Shown: piece after piece, positions 55,008-64,000 of the stretch
Numbering within the stretch: the first letter of the stretch is position 1
Layout of the letters: every line of letters starts with the position of its first letter
DNA from: Bacteroidetes bacterium ADurb.Bin013
GTDB lineage: Bacteria; Bacteroidota; Bacteroidia; Bacteroidales; UBA932
NCBI GenBank assembly: GCA_002071385.1
Contig: MWFB01000001.1
Span: 1-64,000 of the forward strand
Length of the DNA stretch: 64,000 nt
Direction: 5' to 3'
Notes under the pieces: model-generated
The model's database searches: none
The model's input: the letters and a program-made list of their open reading frames with translations, nothing else
What the model was told of the DNA's origin: nothing
Position numbers and translations under genes: made by a program

Positions 55008-55738
55008 ATATTTTCAAGATTGGAGGCAACATCGTAGATGACCCCAAAAGGCTGGATGTATTCCTGGACACTTTTTCCCATTGCCGGGAAAAAAAGATAC
55101 TTGTTCACGGCGGAGGCACCCTGGCCAGTGAACTGTGCCGGCAGCTGGGCATACCCGTTGAAATGAACCAGGGGCGGAGGATCACTGGTCCCATAACCCT
55201 GCGTGTTGCTGTCATGGTGTATGCCGGGTGGATAAACAAGAACCTGGTGGCCTCGTTACTTGCCAGGGGCTGCCGCGCGATGGGCCTGAGCGGGGCGGAC
55301 GCAGGCTGCATTCTGGCTGATAAAAGGAAACCGGAACCGCTGGATTATGGTTATGTGGGGGACCTGGGAAAAGAAAGCGTAAATGTGCATTACATACAAA
55401 GTATCCTGGAAAATGGCCTGGTACCGGTCTTTTCACCGATCACCTGCGACCATGCGGGACAACTGCTCAACACCAACGCCGATACCATAGCCTCGGCCCT
55501 GGCTGTTGCATTCAGAGGTTTCTATATGGTCAGGCTGCGGTATGTTTTCGACAGGGAAGGAGTTTGCTGTCCCGGTTCGGAAAAGCCGCTGTCCCTGCTG
55601 AGCCGTGCTCAATACGAAAAACTCCGCGATCAGGGTACCATCTCGGACGGGATGATCCCCAAGGTGGAAAATGCGCTATGCGCCCTGGAACAGGGTGTGG
55701 GTGAGGTTTTCATAGGTAATACCTGTATACGGTTATGA
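54998..55738 (+). CDS. argB: N-acylglutamate kinase
   Basis: 246 residues of the amino acid kinase fold. ATP-binding KIGGNIVDDP, the glycine loop VHGGGTLASEL, TGPITLRVAVMVYAGWINKNLVA, GLSGADAGCI and C-terminal DGMIPKVENAL correspond to the ArgB pattern. Length is at the short end of the family. It phosphorylates N-acetyl- or N-succinylglutamate. It starts in the last codons of the carbamoyltransferase and overlaps argE by 4 bases. Confidence 0.92.
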   Translation: MYLNIFKIGGNIVDDPKRLDVFLDTFSHCREKKILVHGGGTLASELCRQLGIPVEMNQGRRITGPITLRVAVMVYAGWINKNLVASLLARGCRAMGLSGADAGCILADKRKPEPLDYGYVGDLGKESVNVHYIQSILENGLVPVFSPITCDHAGQLLNTNADTIASALAVAFRGFYMVRLRYVFDREGVCCPGSEKPLSLLSRAQYEKLRDQGTISDGMIPKVENALCALEQGVGEVFIGNTCIRL

Positions 55739-56814
55739 AAGAAATGACTGATCTGCTCTGCAGGCTGATAGGAACGCCATCTGTTTCGGGCAGTGAGGAA
55801 AAAACAGCCGCGTTACTTGCAGATTATCTGCAGGCACAACCGGGCATCAGGGTAGAACGTATGGGCAATAATGTCATAGCCCGGAAAGATTCTTTTTCAG
55901 CCGGACTTCCCACGGTTCTGCTTTGTTCCCATCACGACACGGTCAGGCCGGCTGCCAGTTATTCCAGGGACCCTTTTGTCCCTGTGACTGAAAACGATCC
56001 TCAGGGCAGGACACGGCTGTACGGTCTGGGAAGCAACGATGCAGGGGGCGCGGTGGTAACCATGATCCGGGCTTTCTGTGGCCTGCAGGAGCTGCCCTTC
56101 AATCTTTTGCTGGTCCTTGCAGCAGGAGAGGAAACCTCGGACCCGGCGGGTATTACCCGGGTATTGCCAGCTCTTCCCGAAATCAGCTGCGCCATAGTGG
56201 GTGAGCCCACCGGGCTACAGGCCGCCGTGGGAGAAAAAGGACTGCTGGTGCTGGACGGACATACATGGGGACGCTCTTCCCATGCTGCCCGTAACGACGG
56301 GGTGAACGCGCTTTATGCAGCCCTGGATGACATTGCAGTCCTAAGAAATTTTCGTTTTGAGAAAGAATCCGAAATCATGGGTCCGATTCACCTGCAGGTG
56401 ACACAGATTGAAGCCGGGGAACAACACAACATCATTCCCGACTCATGTCATTATGTGGTGGATATAAGAACAACAGATGCTTATACCAGCAGCGGGATAG
56501 TGGAGTTGCTGGGCAAGGTTGTCTCGGGACAGCTCGTCCCACGGAATCTTTCATACAAAGCCTCCCTTACCCCATTGGGTAATCCGTTGCGCGATGCGGT
56601 GAAAAAAGCGGGACTCGGCACATATATATCCCCTACCTCGTCGGACTGGATGCGCCTGCCCTGCCCTGCCATAAAACTGGGTCCCGGAGACTCTCTCAGG
56701 TCCCATACGTCCGACGAATTCATTTACTTATCTGAACTGGAGCAGGGAGTGGAAACCTACACGAAAGTGCTCCGGTCACTAACATTGCAACATAATGGAA
56801 ACACTCTGGAATAA
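55735..56814 (+). CDS. argE: M20-family N-acylornithine/N-acylcitrulline deacylase
   Basis: 359 residues. Zinc ligands and catalytic residues are in LLCSHHDTVRP, YGLGSNDAGGAVV, LAAGEETSDPAGI and VGEPTGLQ; the lid or dimer domain begins near HTWGRSSHAARNDGVN. ArgE/DapE/ACY1 family. Given the succinyl-specific carbamoyltransferase upstream, the substrate is probably N-succinylcitrulline. The start overlaps the argB stop by 4 bases. Confidence 0.92.
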   Translation: MKEMTDLLCRLIGTPSVSGSEEKTAALLADYLQAQPGIRVERMGNNVIARKDSFSAGLPTVLLCSHHDTVRPAASYSRDPFVPVTENDPQGRTRLYGLGSNDAGGAVVTMIRAFCGLQELPFNLLLVLAAGEETSDPAGITRVLPALPEISCAIVGEPTGLQAAVGEKGLLVLDGHTWGRSSHAARNDGVNALYAALDDIAVLRNFRFEKESEIMGPIHLQVTQIEAGEQHNIIPDSCHYVVDIRTTDAYTSSGIVELLGKVVSGQLVPRNLSYKASLTPLGNPLRDAVKKAGLGTYISPTSSDWMRLPCPAIKLGPGDSLRSHTSDEFIYLSELEQGVETYTKVLRSLTLQHNGNTLE

Positions 56815-58099
56815 AGGAATTGAAACGCCCGGGGAAGTCACCCGGTTCACCGTGGGAAACGATCCTCATTGGGACATGCGGCTGGCTCCCTATGACATAA
56901 AAGGATCCATGGCACACGTCAGGATGCTGGGCAAGACCGGCCTGCTGACGCAACAGGAGACAGAAGTAATCATCACCGCCCTTGACAGGATCCTGGAGGA
57001 AATCCTGCAGGGAAGACTGGTCATCGGGCAGGAAGCCGAGGATATTCATTCCCTGGTCGAGCTTGCATTGACGCGAGAGTTGGGTGAGACGGGCAAAAAA
57101 ATACATGCGGGACGTTCCCGCAATGACCAGGTGATGACCGACATTCACCTGTACCTTAAGGATGTCTGCAGGGAAATTGCCCTTCTTACCGGGAATCTTT
57201 TCCGGTGTCTGCAGCAGAAAAGCGAGTCGTACAAAGATATCTTCATGCCCGGGTACACCCATGAAAGACCGGCCATGCCTTCTACTTTCGGCCTTTGGCT
57301 GGGAGCTTATGCCGAGGTGCTGGTAGACGACATGCACCAGCTGGGCGCGGCATGGGAGCAATGTGACCAGAATCCTCTGGGTTCAGCCGCCGGATACGGG
57401 AATTCATTCCCGCTGGACAGGGAGGAAACAACAAGGCTTTTGGGATTCAGCACCTTGAAATTCAACAGTATTGCAGCACAGATGAGCCGGGGAAGAACAG
57501 AGCGTTCCCTTTCTTATGCCATGGCTTCTCTTGCCGGAACCCTGAACAAGCTTGCTGCAGATTGTTGCCTGTTTTCAGGTCCTGACTATGGTTTTATAGA
57601 ATTTCCAGAATCACTGACCACGGGAAGCAGTATCATGCCGCACAAAAAGAATCTCGATGTCTGGGAACTGATCAGGGCGCATTGCAACAATATCCAGGGC
57701 CTGCCCAACCAGATCACCCTGGTGTGCACCAACCTGACCCATGGGTACCACAGGGATTACCAGCTGCTTAAAGACTTTCTTTTTCCGGCCATAGATTCGC
57801 TGCTCGATTGTATCCGGATGTCTCTCCTGATGGTGGACAACATGAAAGTCAACCCTGCGCTAGCAGAAGATGCCCGATATAATACGGTTTTTAGTGTAGA
57901 AACTGTAAACCGTCTGGTCATCAATGGCATGCCGTTCAGGGATGCCTACCGGCAGGTAGCCTCGTCTCTCCGTGACGGTTCCTACAAGCCGGAAAAGAAT
58001 ACACGTCATACCCATACGGGCAGCACGGGCAATCCTGCAAATGAAAAAATCCGGGACAAAATGGACAGGGCCCTCTCCCGGATATTGCAACAGGACTGA
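56795..58099 (+). CDS. argH: Argininosuccinate lyase
   Basis: 434 residues. The fumarase/aspartase-superfamily signature TTGSSIMPHKKNLDVWELIR holds the mobile catalytic serine loop. HAGRSRNDQVMTDIHLYL and GYTHERPAMPSTFG are the other conserved regions. It splits argininosuccinate to arginine and fumarate, the last step. It overlaps argE by 20 bases and ends the operon. No argD aminotransferase or carbamoyl-phosphate synthase lies in the window, so they must be elsewhere. Confidence 0.95.
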   Translation: METLWNKGIETPGEVTRFTVGNDPHWDMRLAPYDIKGSMAHVRMLGKTGLLTQQETEVIITALDRILEEILQGRLVIGQEAEDIHSLVELALTRELGETGKKIHAGRSRNDQVMTDIHLYLKDVCREIALLTGNLFRCLQQKSESYKDIFMPGYTHERPAMPSTFGLWLGAYAEVLVDDMHQLGAAWEQCDQNPLGSAAGYGNSFPLDREETTRLLGFSTLKFNSIAAQMSRGRTERSLSYAMASLAGTLNKLAADCCLFSGPDYGFIEFPESLTTGSSIMPHKKNLDVWELIRAHCNNIQGLPNQITLVCTNLTHGYHRDYQLLKDFLFPAIDSLLDCIRMSLLMVDNMKVNPALAEDARYNTVFSVETVNRLVINGMPFRDAYRQVASSLRDGSYKPEKNTRHTHTGSTGNPANEKIRDKMDRALSRILQQD

Positions 58100-58106
58100 A
58101 CAGGTA

Positions 58107-59456
58107 TCAGGACATGTTCCTGATGTACCAGATGATCTCGTTGATCCTTTTTATCTCCACGGGTATGTCAATTTCCTGGGGACAATGTTGTTTGCATGCA
58201 CCGCAAGCCGTACAGTTGTGTGGCTGGTTCTGGGCAGGAATGGAATCATTGAAATGTGACAGAAAAGCCTGTCCTTTGGCAGCAAATTCTTCATCTATAG
58301 GGCCATTGATATCGGGGACCATATGCTCTACCACCATCTGATTATAGGTTCTGAATACCAGCGGGATATCAACTCCATAGGGGCAGGGCATACAATAGGC
58401 ACAGGCCGTGCACGGGACATAGGATATTTTACGGTATGCTTCCAGTGCCCTGGCCAACACTTCATATTCTGCCTTGCTCAAAGGTTTGAATTTCCTGAAA
58501 GTATTGATGTTTTCCTCCAGGTGGGCCATGACATTCATCCCGCTCAAAATGGTCAATACGTTAGGATGTGATGCCACATACCTGAATGCCCACCTGGCAG
58601 GATTGCTGTCAGGATCAGCCTCTGCCAGGATGCCGGCTGCCTCTTTGTTCAGGGTTGCCAGTGCACCGCCGCGCAAGGGTTCCATCACCAGACACTGGAT
58701 GCCTTTTTTCTCTATCTGTTCATACATGTATTTGGCATTCTGCACTTCCCAGTCCAGGTAATTCATCTGGATCATCACAAAATCCCAATTGTGTTGTTCC
58801 AGCAAATAATCCATGGTTTCCTCGTTTCCGTGAAATGAAAAACCAAGCCGCCTGATGCGCCCGGCAGTCTTTTCTTCCTTCAGGTAATCCAGTACTCCCG
58901 TGTCGCGGTATGCCTTGTTGTACTCATCTATGGATGAAAGGGCGTGCAGCAGGTAAAAATCAAAGTATTCCACCTGACATTTATTCAATTGCTCACTGAA
59001 AAGCTCTTTGCCTTTTTCCAGACTTGTTACCAGCCAGGTAGGCATCTTGGTAGCCAGGCAGAATGAATCACGCGGGAAATCCTTCAGTATCTCTCCCGTG
59101 ACAATCTCGGATTCGCCGTTATGGTAATTGTAAGCAGTATCAAAGTAATTGATCCCGTTTTCATAGGCATGTTTCAGCAATTCACGGGACTTATCCCTGT
59201 CAATGACCGTGTTCCCTTCCTGGTTTCGCATGGTCGGCAGACGCATGCACCCATATGCCAGGAGGGATATGCTTTCACCATAAACTCTGTCTTTTCTGGT
59301 AGTGATGGGCCTTATGTCGCCTTTTTTCAATGACTCCCTGAGTGTGGCTTTCAAGGGAGTGTAACGTACAGCGGCATAGACACCGGCAACCCCCAGGACG
59401 CTGGCTCCAAAATACTTCAGGGCTTTTCTCCTGCTTATCTTTTTTAGTTCATCCAC
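58107..59456 (-). CDS. Aldo/keto reductase with Tat signal and C-terminal ferredoxin-type domain
   Basis: 449 residues from GTG 59456. The start is chosen because it sits just before a Tat signal (KKISRRKALKYFGASVLGV) and because a longer in-frame frame opening with TTG at 59492 would lie inside the predicted -7 box. The barrel (about 45-330) shows LLAYGCMRLPT, DTAYNYHNGESE and GFSFHGNEETMDYLL. The C-terminal part has two cysteine clusters (PCTACAYCMPCPYGVDIP and NCTACGACKQHCPQEIDIP) for 4Fe-4S centres. Exported redox enzyme of a family common in anaerobes; substrate unknown. Convergent with argH, 7 bases apart. Confidence 0.88.
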   Translation of the reverse strand: MDELKKISRRKALKYFGASVLGVAGVYAAVRYTPLKATLRESLKKGDIRPITTRKDRVYGESISLLAYGCMRLPTMRNQEGNTVIDRDKSRELLKHAYENGINYFDTAYNYHNGESEIVTGEILKDFPRDSFCLATKMPTWLVTSLEKGKELFSEQLNKCQVEYFDFYLLHALSSIDEYNKAYRDTGVLDYLKEEKTAGRIRRLGFSFHGNEETMDYLLEQHNWDFVMIQMNYLDWEVQNAKYMYEQIEKKGIQCLVMEPLRGGALATLNKEAAGILAEADPDSNPARWAFRYVASHPNVLTILSGMNVMAHLEENINTFRKFKPLSKAEYEVLARALEAYRKISYVPCTACAYCMPCPYGVDIPLVFRTYNQMVVEHMVPDINGPIDEEFAAKGQAFLSHFNDSIPAQNQPHNCTACGACKQHCPQEIDIPVEIKRINEIIWYIRNMS

Positions 59457-59489
59457 AGTAGTGATATTATTTGAATTCGTTAGAGATGC

Positions 59490-59497
59490 CAAAATTA
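59490..59497 (-). promoter_or_regulatory. -7 box for the aldo/keto reductase gene
   Basis: On the minus strand TAATTTTG, 33 bases before the GTG at 59456. It implies transcription starting near 59484, which rules out the TTG at 59492 as the translation start. Confidence 0.4.
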
Positions 59498-59508
59498 CTC
59501 ATTTTTTA

Positions 59509-59516
59509 TACCTTTG
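59509..59516 (+). promoter_or_regulatory. -7 box abutting the PlsC-like gene
   Basis: TACCTTTG ends five bases before the ATG at 59522, again predicting a leaderless message. It lies 11 bases from the divergent box of the aldo/keto reductase. Confidence 0.5.
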
Positions 59517-59521
59517 TTGCA

Positions 59522-60079
59522 ATGATCAAGCAAAAAATCTGCGCATTCATTGCCACACGAATCATGGGATGGAAACTTATAGGGAAACCCATTCCCGTGC
59601 CCAAATGCATAATCCTGGGCGTACCCCATACTTCCATGTGGGATTTTGTGATTTCTTTCCTGTTTTATACCGGAATCGGAGGGAACGCCAAAATACTGGT
59701 CAAGAGCGACGTTTTCGTATGGCCGCTCAGGGGTCTGTTGCGCTGGGCCGGAGCCATTCCGGTAGACCGTGGAAAAGGCGCCTCTTTTACCAGGCAAACG
59801 ATAGAAGCTATCCGTAACCAGGAAACCATCCACCTTGCCATAGCCCCCGAAGGCACCCGCAAAGCCACAAAAAAATGGAAAGCAGGTTTTCACACACTTT
59901 CCAGGGCACTTGACATTCCCGTGTATTACGGGTATTTTGACTGGGGACGCAAAGAAGTCGGGGTGGCTGAACAGATACTCATAACCGATGATGTTCAAGC
60001 CGATATGCGCCGTATCAAACAATGGTATATTGACAAAGGCGTTATCGGGAAGCACCCTGAACGGTTTGATCCCTATTAA
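59522..60079 (+). CDS. 1-acyl-sn-glycerol-3-phosphate acyltransferase-like (PlsC family)
   Basis: 185 residues from ATG 59522. The acyltransferase box is present in the variant PHTSMWDF (HxxxxD), and the second block is IAPEGTRKATKKWKAGFH. The length is short for PlsC proteins (about 240) and resembles the compact Bacteroidota group that acylates phospholipid or lipid A precursors. Membrane-associated by weak hydrophobic segments. Its last 38 bases overlap the convergent clpB gene. Confidence 0.88.
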   Translation: MIKQKICAFIATRIMGWKLIGKPIPVPKCIILGVPHTSMWDFVISFLFYTGIGGNAKILVKSDVFVWPLRGLLRWAGAIPVDRGKGASFTRQTIEAIRNQETIHLAIAPEGTRKATKKWKAGFHTLSRALDIPVYYGYFDWGRKEVGVAEQILITDDVQADMRRIKQWYIDKGVIGKHPERFDPY

Positions 60080-62657
60080 GGTTCCGCAGGTTCAATCCAT
60101 TCCCGTCGCTATCCACCAGAACAGTCAGGTTTCCATCCAAAGACCCGTCCAGTATTTTGATTGCCAGCTCGTTAACAAGCTCCTTCTGTAAAAGGCGCTT
60201 TAACGGTCTTGCTCCGTAAGACGGTTCGTACCCTTTGACCTGCAGGTAATCGAGTGCGCTATCAGTGAATTCGATGCCTATGCCTTTTGCCAGCAGGATG
60301 TCTGCAATGATTTTCAGTTGCAACCTGAGGATATCCCGTACATTTTCCGGTGTCAGGGCATGGAACATGATGATCTCGTCTATACGGTTCAGGAATTCCG
60401 GCCGTATGGTTTGACGAAGCAATTCCATCACCTGTCGCTTTACTTTTTCAAAAGCCATGGCATCGTCAGGGTCTTCCTGCAGGCTGTCCTGGATCAGATG
60501 AGACCCCATATTGGAGGTCATGATCAGGATGGTATTCTTAAAGTCGGCCACACGTCCCTTATTGTCCGTAAGCCTGCCGTCATCCAGGACCTGAAGCAGT
60601 ATGTTGAACACATCGGGGTGGGCCTTTTCAATTTCGTCCAGCAACACTACCGAATACGGTTTCCTGCGGACAGCTTCCGTAAGCTGCCCCCCCTCGTCGT
60701 ATCCTACATATCCCGGAGGCGCACCCACCAGGCGGCTGACAGAATGGCGTTCCTGGTATTCACTCATGTCAATCCTGGTGATCAGGTTCTCGTCGTCAAA
60801 GAGAAATTCTGCCAGTGCTTTGGCCAGCTCCGTCTTTCCGACCCCCGTCGTGCCAAGAAACAGGAAAGAACCGATGGGCTTGCGCGGATCCTGCAGACCC
60901 GCCCTGCTGCGACGCACGGCATCTGACACGGCTGTAATGGCTTCATCCTGCCCGATAACACGCTTGTGCAACTCTTCTTCCAGGTGAAGCAGTTTCTCAC
61001 GTTCTGCCGTGAGCATCCGCTGGACAGGTATCCCTGTCCATTTGGAAACCACCTCGGCAATGTCTTCTTCTGTAACCGACTCTTTGATAAGGGACTGGGT
61101 GAAAGAACCTTTTTGCTTGTTGAGTTCGTCAATGGCTTTCTCAAGTTCCACAATCTTTCCATAGCGTATCTCTGCCACCCGTCCGTAATCACCGCGTCGC
61201 TCCGCTTCTGCAGCTGCAAAGCGCAGCTCATCCATCTGCTTCTTCTTTTGCTGGATTTCCTCTAAAACCGCTTTTTCTTCCTGCCACCTGGCCCTTTGGA
61301 CATCACAGCGGGCCGATAATTCCTCAATTTCCCTGCTAAGTGTTTCAATCTTCTCCTTATCGTTTTCGCGTTTTATGGCTTCCCTTTCAATCTCCAGCTG
61401 GCGTATCTTCCTATCCAGCTCATCAATGCATTGGGGTACAGAGCTCATTTCAAGCCTTAACCTGGCCGCCGCTTCATCCATCAGGTCAATGGCCTTGTCG
61501 GGCAGGAACCGGTTGGTGATGTAACGGTGAGATAATTCCACGGCAGATATCAGGGCATCGTCCTTGATCTGCACCTTATGGTGCTGTTCGTATCTTTCTT
61601 TCAAACCCCTCAGTATGGAGATGGCTTCGGCAGGTGTGGGTTCATCCACCATGACCATTTGAAAACGCCTTTCCAAGGCTTTATCCTGCTCAAAATACTT
61701 CTGGTATTCACCCAGCGTGGTAGAACCTATGGCGCGCAACTCTCCCCTTGCCAGGGCGGGTTTCAGGATATTGGCGGCATCCATGGCTCCTTCACTTTTT
61801 CCGGCCCCCACCAGGGTATGGATCTCGTCAATGAAAAGGATGATCTCGCCCTCTGCCGTGATCACTTCCTTTACCACAGCCTTGAGGCGTTCTTCAAACT
61901 CACCCTTGTATTTTGCCCCGGCTATCAGGGCACCCATATCCAGGGAATAGATTTGTTTGCTTTTCAACATATCGGGGACGTCTCCGGTCACAATTCGCTG
62001 GGCGATGCCCTCGGCAATAGCGGTTTTGCCGACTCCCGGCTCGCCTACCAGTATGGGATTGTTTTTAGTGCGTCTGCTAAGGATCTGAAGCACCCTGCGT
62101 ATCTCGTCATCACGCCCAATCACGGGATCCACTTTCCCTTTGACAGACAATTCGTTAAGATTAATAGCGTATTTGTTCAGGGCATCAAATGTCTGTTCCT
62201 CTGTCCGGGAAGATATCTTTCTCCCCTGCCGTACTCCCTCTATGGCCTTATCAAGGAGTTTTTCATTCAGTCCGGCAGAGCGCAGTAATTTTGCCACGCT
62301 GTCCTTACCTGAGCTCACTCCAACCAGGATGTGTTCAACGGTAATGAACTGGTCCCCCATCCTGTTGGCAACATCCCTGGCCTTTTGCAGGGCTTCAGCA
62401 GATTCTCTTGACAGGTAAGAGTCTGTCGAACCTTGCTGCCTGGGGTATTTATTCAGTATTATATCAAGCTCATTTTCAAGATTTTCTGTGTTCACGCCTG
62501 CTTTTTGCATAAGGTATACCCCTATACCTTCCCTGTCGGAAAGCATCGCCTTCAATATATGTCCCGTTTCAATCACCTGGTTGGAACCGGACTGCGCTAT
62601 CTGAGCGGCTGACTGTAGCAGCTCCTGCGCCTGGATAGTATATTTCTGTTCATTCAT
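60042..62657 (-). CDS. clpB: ATP-dependent disaggregase ClpB
   Basis: 871 residues. N-terminal Clp repeat domain (1-150), first AAA module with Walker [14 protein letters not shown] and Walker [15 protein letters not shown], the long coiled-coil middle domain (about 405-530) that separates ClpB from ClpA/ClpC, second AAA module with Walker [15 protein letters not shown] and [26 protein letters not shown], and a C-terminal D2-small domain. It rescues aggregated proteins with DnaK. No ClpP-binding loop is apparent, consistent with ClpB. The upstream region carries a weak AAGATTTG-like box but no obvious heat-shock operator. Confidence 0.97.
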   Translation of the reverse strand: MNEQKYTIQAQELLQSAAQIAQSGSNQVIETGHILKAMLSDREGIGVYLMQKAGVNTENLENELDIILNKYPRQQGSTDSYLSRESAEALQKARDVANRMGDQFITVEHILVGVSSGKDSVAKLLRSAGLNEKLLDKAIEGVRQGRKISSRTEEQTFDALNKYAINLNELSVKGKVDPVIGRDDEIRRVLQILSRRTKNNPILVGEPGVGKTAIAEGIAQRIVTGDVPDMLKSKQIYSLDMGALIAGAKYKGEFEERLKAVVKEVITAEGEIILFIDEIHTLVGAGKSEGAMDAANILKPALARGELRAIGSTTLGEYQKYFEQDKALERRFQMVMVDEPTPAEAISILRGLKERYEQHHKVQIKDDALISAVELSHRYITNRFLPDKAIDLMDEAAARLRLEMSSVPQCIDELDRKIRQLEIEREAIKRENDKEKIETLSREIEELSARCDVQRARWQEEKAVLEEIQQKKKQMDELRFAAAEAERRGDYGRVAEIRYGKIVELEKAIDELNKQKGSFTQSLIKESVTEEDIAEVVSKWTGIPVQRMLTAEREKLLHLEEELHKRVIGQDEAITAVSDAVRRSRAGLQDPRKPIGSFLFLGTTGVGKTELAKALAEFLFDDENLITRIDMSEYQERHSVSRLVGAPPGYVGYDEGGQLTEAVRRKPYSVVLLDEIEKAHPDVFNILLQVLDDGRLTDNKGRVADFKNTILIMTSNMGSHLIQDSLQEDPDDAMAFEKVKRQVMELLRQTIRPEFLNRIDEIIMFHALTPENVRDILRLQLKIIADILLAKGIGIEFTDSALDYLQVKGYEPSYGARPLKRLLQKELVNELAIKILDGSLDGNLTVLVDSDGNGLNLRNLNRDQTVQGASR

Positions 62658-62723
62658 AGTACCGTATAAGGCTCAAATCTTGTTCCAAAGTGAATTTTCT
62701 GACAATTTGTCACAATATTTCTT

Positions 62724-62731
62724 TACATTTG
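62724..62731 (+). promoter_or_regulatory. -7 box abutting queE
   Basis: TACATTTG ends four bases before the ATG at 62736. Confidence 0.45.
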
Positions 62732-62735
62732 TGGA

Positions 62736-63356
62736 ATGAACTCGCTATTGGATGAAGGGCGCCTGCTACCGCTGGCCGAAGATTTTTATACCATTCAGGG
62801 AGAGGGTTTTCACGCAGGAAAAGCTGCCTATTTTATCAGGCTTGGCGGTTGTGACGTGGGATGTTCCTGGTGCGACTCCAAATTCACCTGGAATCCCAGG
62901 GTATTTCCTCCTGTTCCTGTTACAGAGATCATTGCCAGGGCAGCTAAATATCCTGCCCGGGCTGTGGTGATCACCGGGGGAGAACCCCTTACCTACCCCC
63001 TGGATATACTTTGTAATGGACTTAAAAAGGAGGGTATTGAAATATTCCTGGAGACATCCGGGTCCCGGCCCCTGAGCGGAAGCATGGATTGGATATGTCT
63101 TTCACCCAAACAAAACCACCCTCCCCTTCCGGAATTTTATCCGTTGGCCAATGAGCTTAAAGTGATCATTACCGGGCCGCTCGATATGGAGTGGGCCGAG
63201 TTCAACAGAAGGAAAGTCAACCCGCATTGCCACCTTTACCTGCAGCCGGAATGGAGCCGGAGGGAAGCTGTGGTGCCACACATTATTTCATACATCAAAG
63301 CCAATCCATCCTGGAAAATATCACTACAAACCCATAAATTCATTAACATTCCTTAA
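62736..63356 (+). CDS. queE: 7-carboxy-7-deazaguanine synthase (radical SAM)
   Basis: 206 residues. The radical SAM cluster motif is CDVGCSWC (C-x3-C-x2-C) in LGGCDVGCSWCDSKFTW, preceded by the QueE hallmark DFYTIQGEGFHAGKAAYFIRL; the SAM-binding GGEPL follows. It converts 6-carboxytetrahydropterin to CDG in queuosine (7-deazaguanine) synthesis. The compact size is normal for the QueE family. It is followed by a peptidase gene after 13 bases. Confidence 0.95.
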   Translation: MNSLLDEGRLLPLAEDFYTIQGEGFHAGKAAYFIRLGGCDVGCSWCDSKFTWNPRVFPPVPVTEIIARAAKYPARAVVITGGEPLTYPLDILCNGLKKEGIEIFLETSGSRPLSGSMDWICLSPKQNHPPLPEFYPLANELKVIITGPLDMEWAEFNRRKVNPHCHLYLQPEWSRREAVVPHIISYIKANPSWKISLQTHKFINIP

Positions 63357-63369
63357 ACTACACTTTTTT

Positions 63370-64000
63370 ATGAAACGAATCTTGATCTGCATAATCGCCC
63401 TTGCGGCAATCACCCTCCAGGCAACCGCACAGGAACAGGAAAAGAAAAACGAAGAAGGATTCCTGTTTACCGTTATAAAAGAGAATCCCATCACACCTGT
63501 AAAGAACCAGAGCAGTACTGGCACCTGCTGGAGCTTTTCTTCATTGGGTTTCATGGAATCTGAACTCCTTAGAATGGGAAAGAGCGAATACGATCTCTCA
63601 GAAATGTTTGTTGTATCAAGAACATATACAGACAAGGCCGACAAATACATACGTCTGGACGGAGCCCTGAACTTTGCCCAGGGGGGCGGATTTGATGATT
63701 ACCTGTATGTGTTGCGCAAATACGGGATGGTTCCCGATGAGGTAATGCCAGGGCTCAATTACGGTGAAGACGTTCACCGGCATGGCGAACTCACAGCCGT
63801 TCTTACAGGAATTGTTGAAGCAGTGAAAAAGAATCCCAACCGCAAACTCTCCACCGCCTGGAAAAATGCCTTCCAGGGGGCGCTGGATGCCTACCTTGGA
63901 AAAGTTCCGGAATCATTCGAATACAAAGGAACCACATACACACCCCTGTCTTTTGCCGCATCGCTGGGATTCAATCCCGACGATTACATCAGCATCACTT
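63370..64000 (+). CDS. C1-family (bleomycin hydrolase/aminopeptidase C-like) cysteine peptidase, 3'-truncated by window edge
   Basis: 210 residues are visible, open to the window end, starting at ATG 63370 with a signal peptide (RILICIIALAAITLQATAQ). The papain-type catalytic cysteine is in VKNQSSTGTCWSFSSLGFME, followed by ALNFAQGGGFDDYLYVLRKYGMVPDEV as in the C1B group. The His and Asn residues of the triad would lie beyond the edge. Exported, unlike cytoplasmic PepC of other bacteria; such secreted forms occur in Bacteroidota. Confidence 0.88.
   Translation, partial: MKRILICIIALAAITLQATAQEQEKKNEEGFLFTVIKENPITPVKNQSSTGTCWSFSSLGFMESELLRMGKSEYDLSEMFVVSRTYTDKADKYIRLDGALNFAQGGGFDDYLYVLRKYGMVPDEVMPGLNYGEDVHRHGELTAVLTGIVEAVKKNPNRKLSTAWKNAFQGALDAYLGKVPESFEYKGTTYTPLSFAASLGFNPDDYISIT

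Overview
The window is a Bacteroidales (Bacteroidota) chromosome segment. Evidence: SusC/SusD outer-membrane pairs, a one-protein hybrid two-component regulator, an ECF sigma/FecR pair, promoters of the TAnnTTTG type, almost no Shine-Dalgarno sites, and arginine biosynthesis through N-succinylated intermediates. I cannot name the genus. No rRNA, tRNA, CRISPR array, phage or insertion sequence is visible.

Layout. 1-19.2 kb is a hemicellulose (mainly xylan) utilisation locus. It holds the 3' part of a hybrid two-component regulator, a frameshifted CE1-type esterase, a DUF1573-like protein, a GH3 lipoprotein, a GPH-type sugar symporter, a GH10 xylanase, a GH43 enzyme, an oppositely transcribed GH130 mannosylglucose phosphorylase, and SusC, SusD and a third surface lipoprotein. 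A strong terminator closes that operon at 19.2 kb. 19.2-29.7 kb is a second, tightly packed operon: a DUF4369-like lipoprotein, a tandemly duplicated pair (multi-spanning membrane protein plus CxxCH beta-propeller lipoprotein), an unrecognised secreted TIM-barrel-like protein and a GH30-like enzyme. 29.7-33.9 kb on the minus strand has an AraC regulator, a ZIP metal transporter, an AI-2E family protein and a GH29 fucosidase. 34-38.1 kb has a multidomain CoA-disulfide-reductase-like protein, a MarR-type regulator and a lipase-like lipoprotein.

38.1-38.86 kb is a 769-bp non-coding stretch between convergent genes, packed with palindromes. It contains two 72-bp hairpins with identical geometry (27-base arms, 18-base loop) and different but still complementary outer stems, and two related 99-bp elements with inverted ends. 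It is the most unusual DNA in the window.

38.9-51 kb is mixed: Hsp20, RidA, a SIMPL protein, RpiB, ECF sigma/FecR with an STN-domain protein that is not a receptor, acyl-ACP thioesterase, acyl-CoA ligase, two plug-domain proteins without a barrel, and two M28 peptidases, one fused to an outer-membrane-type barrel. 51.1-58.1 kb is an arginine operon (GNAT, argG, argC, succinylornithine carbamoyltransferase, argB, argE, argH). It is preceded by a 14-residue leader peptide with four Arg codons running into an intrinsic terminator, which looks like transcription attenuation. 58.1-64 kb has a Tat-exported aldo/keto reductase with ferredoxin-type clusters, a PlsC-like acyltransferase, ClpB, QueE and the start of a C1-type aminopeptidase.

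A recurring theme is a -7 box (TAnnTTTG) that ends only 3-7 bases before the start codon at about eight genes, suggesting leaderless or nearly leaderless mRNAs.
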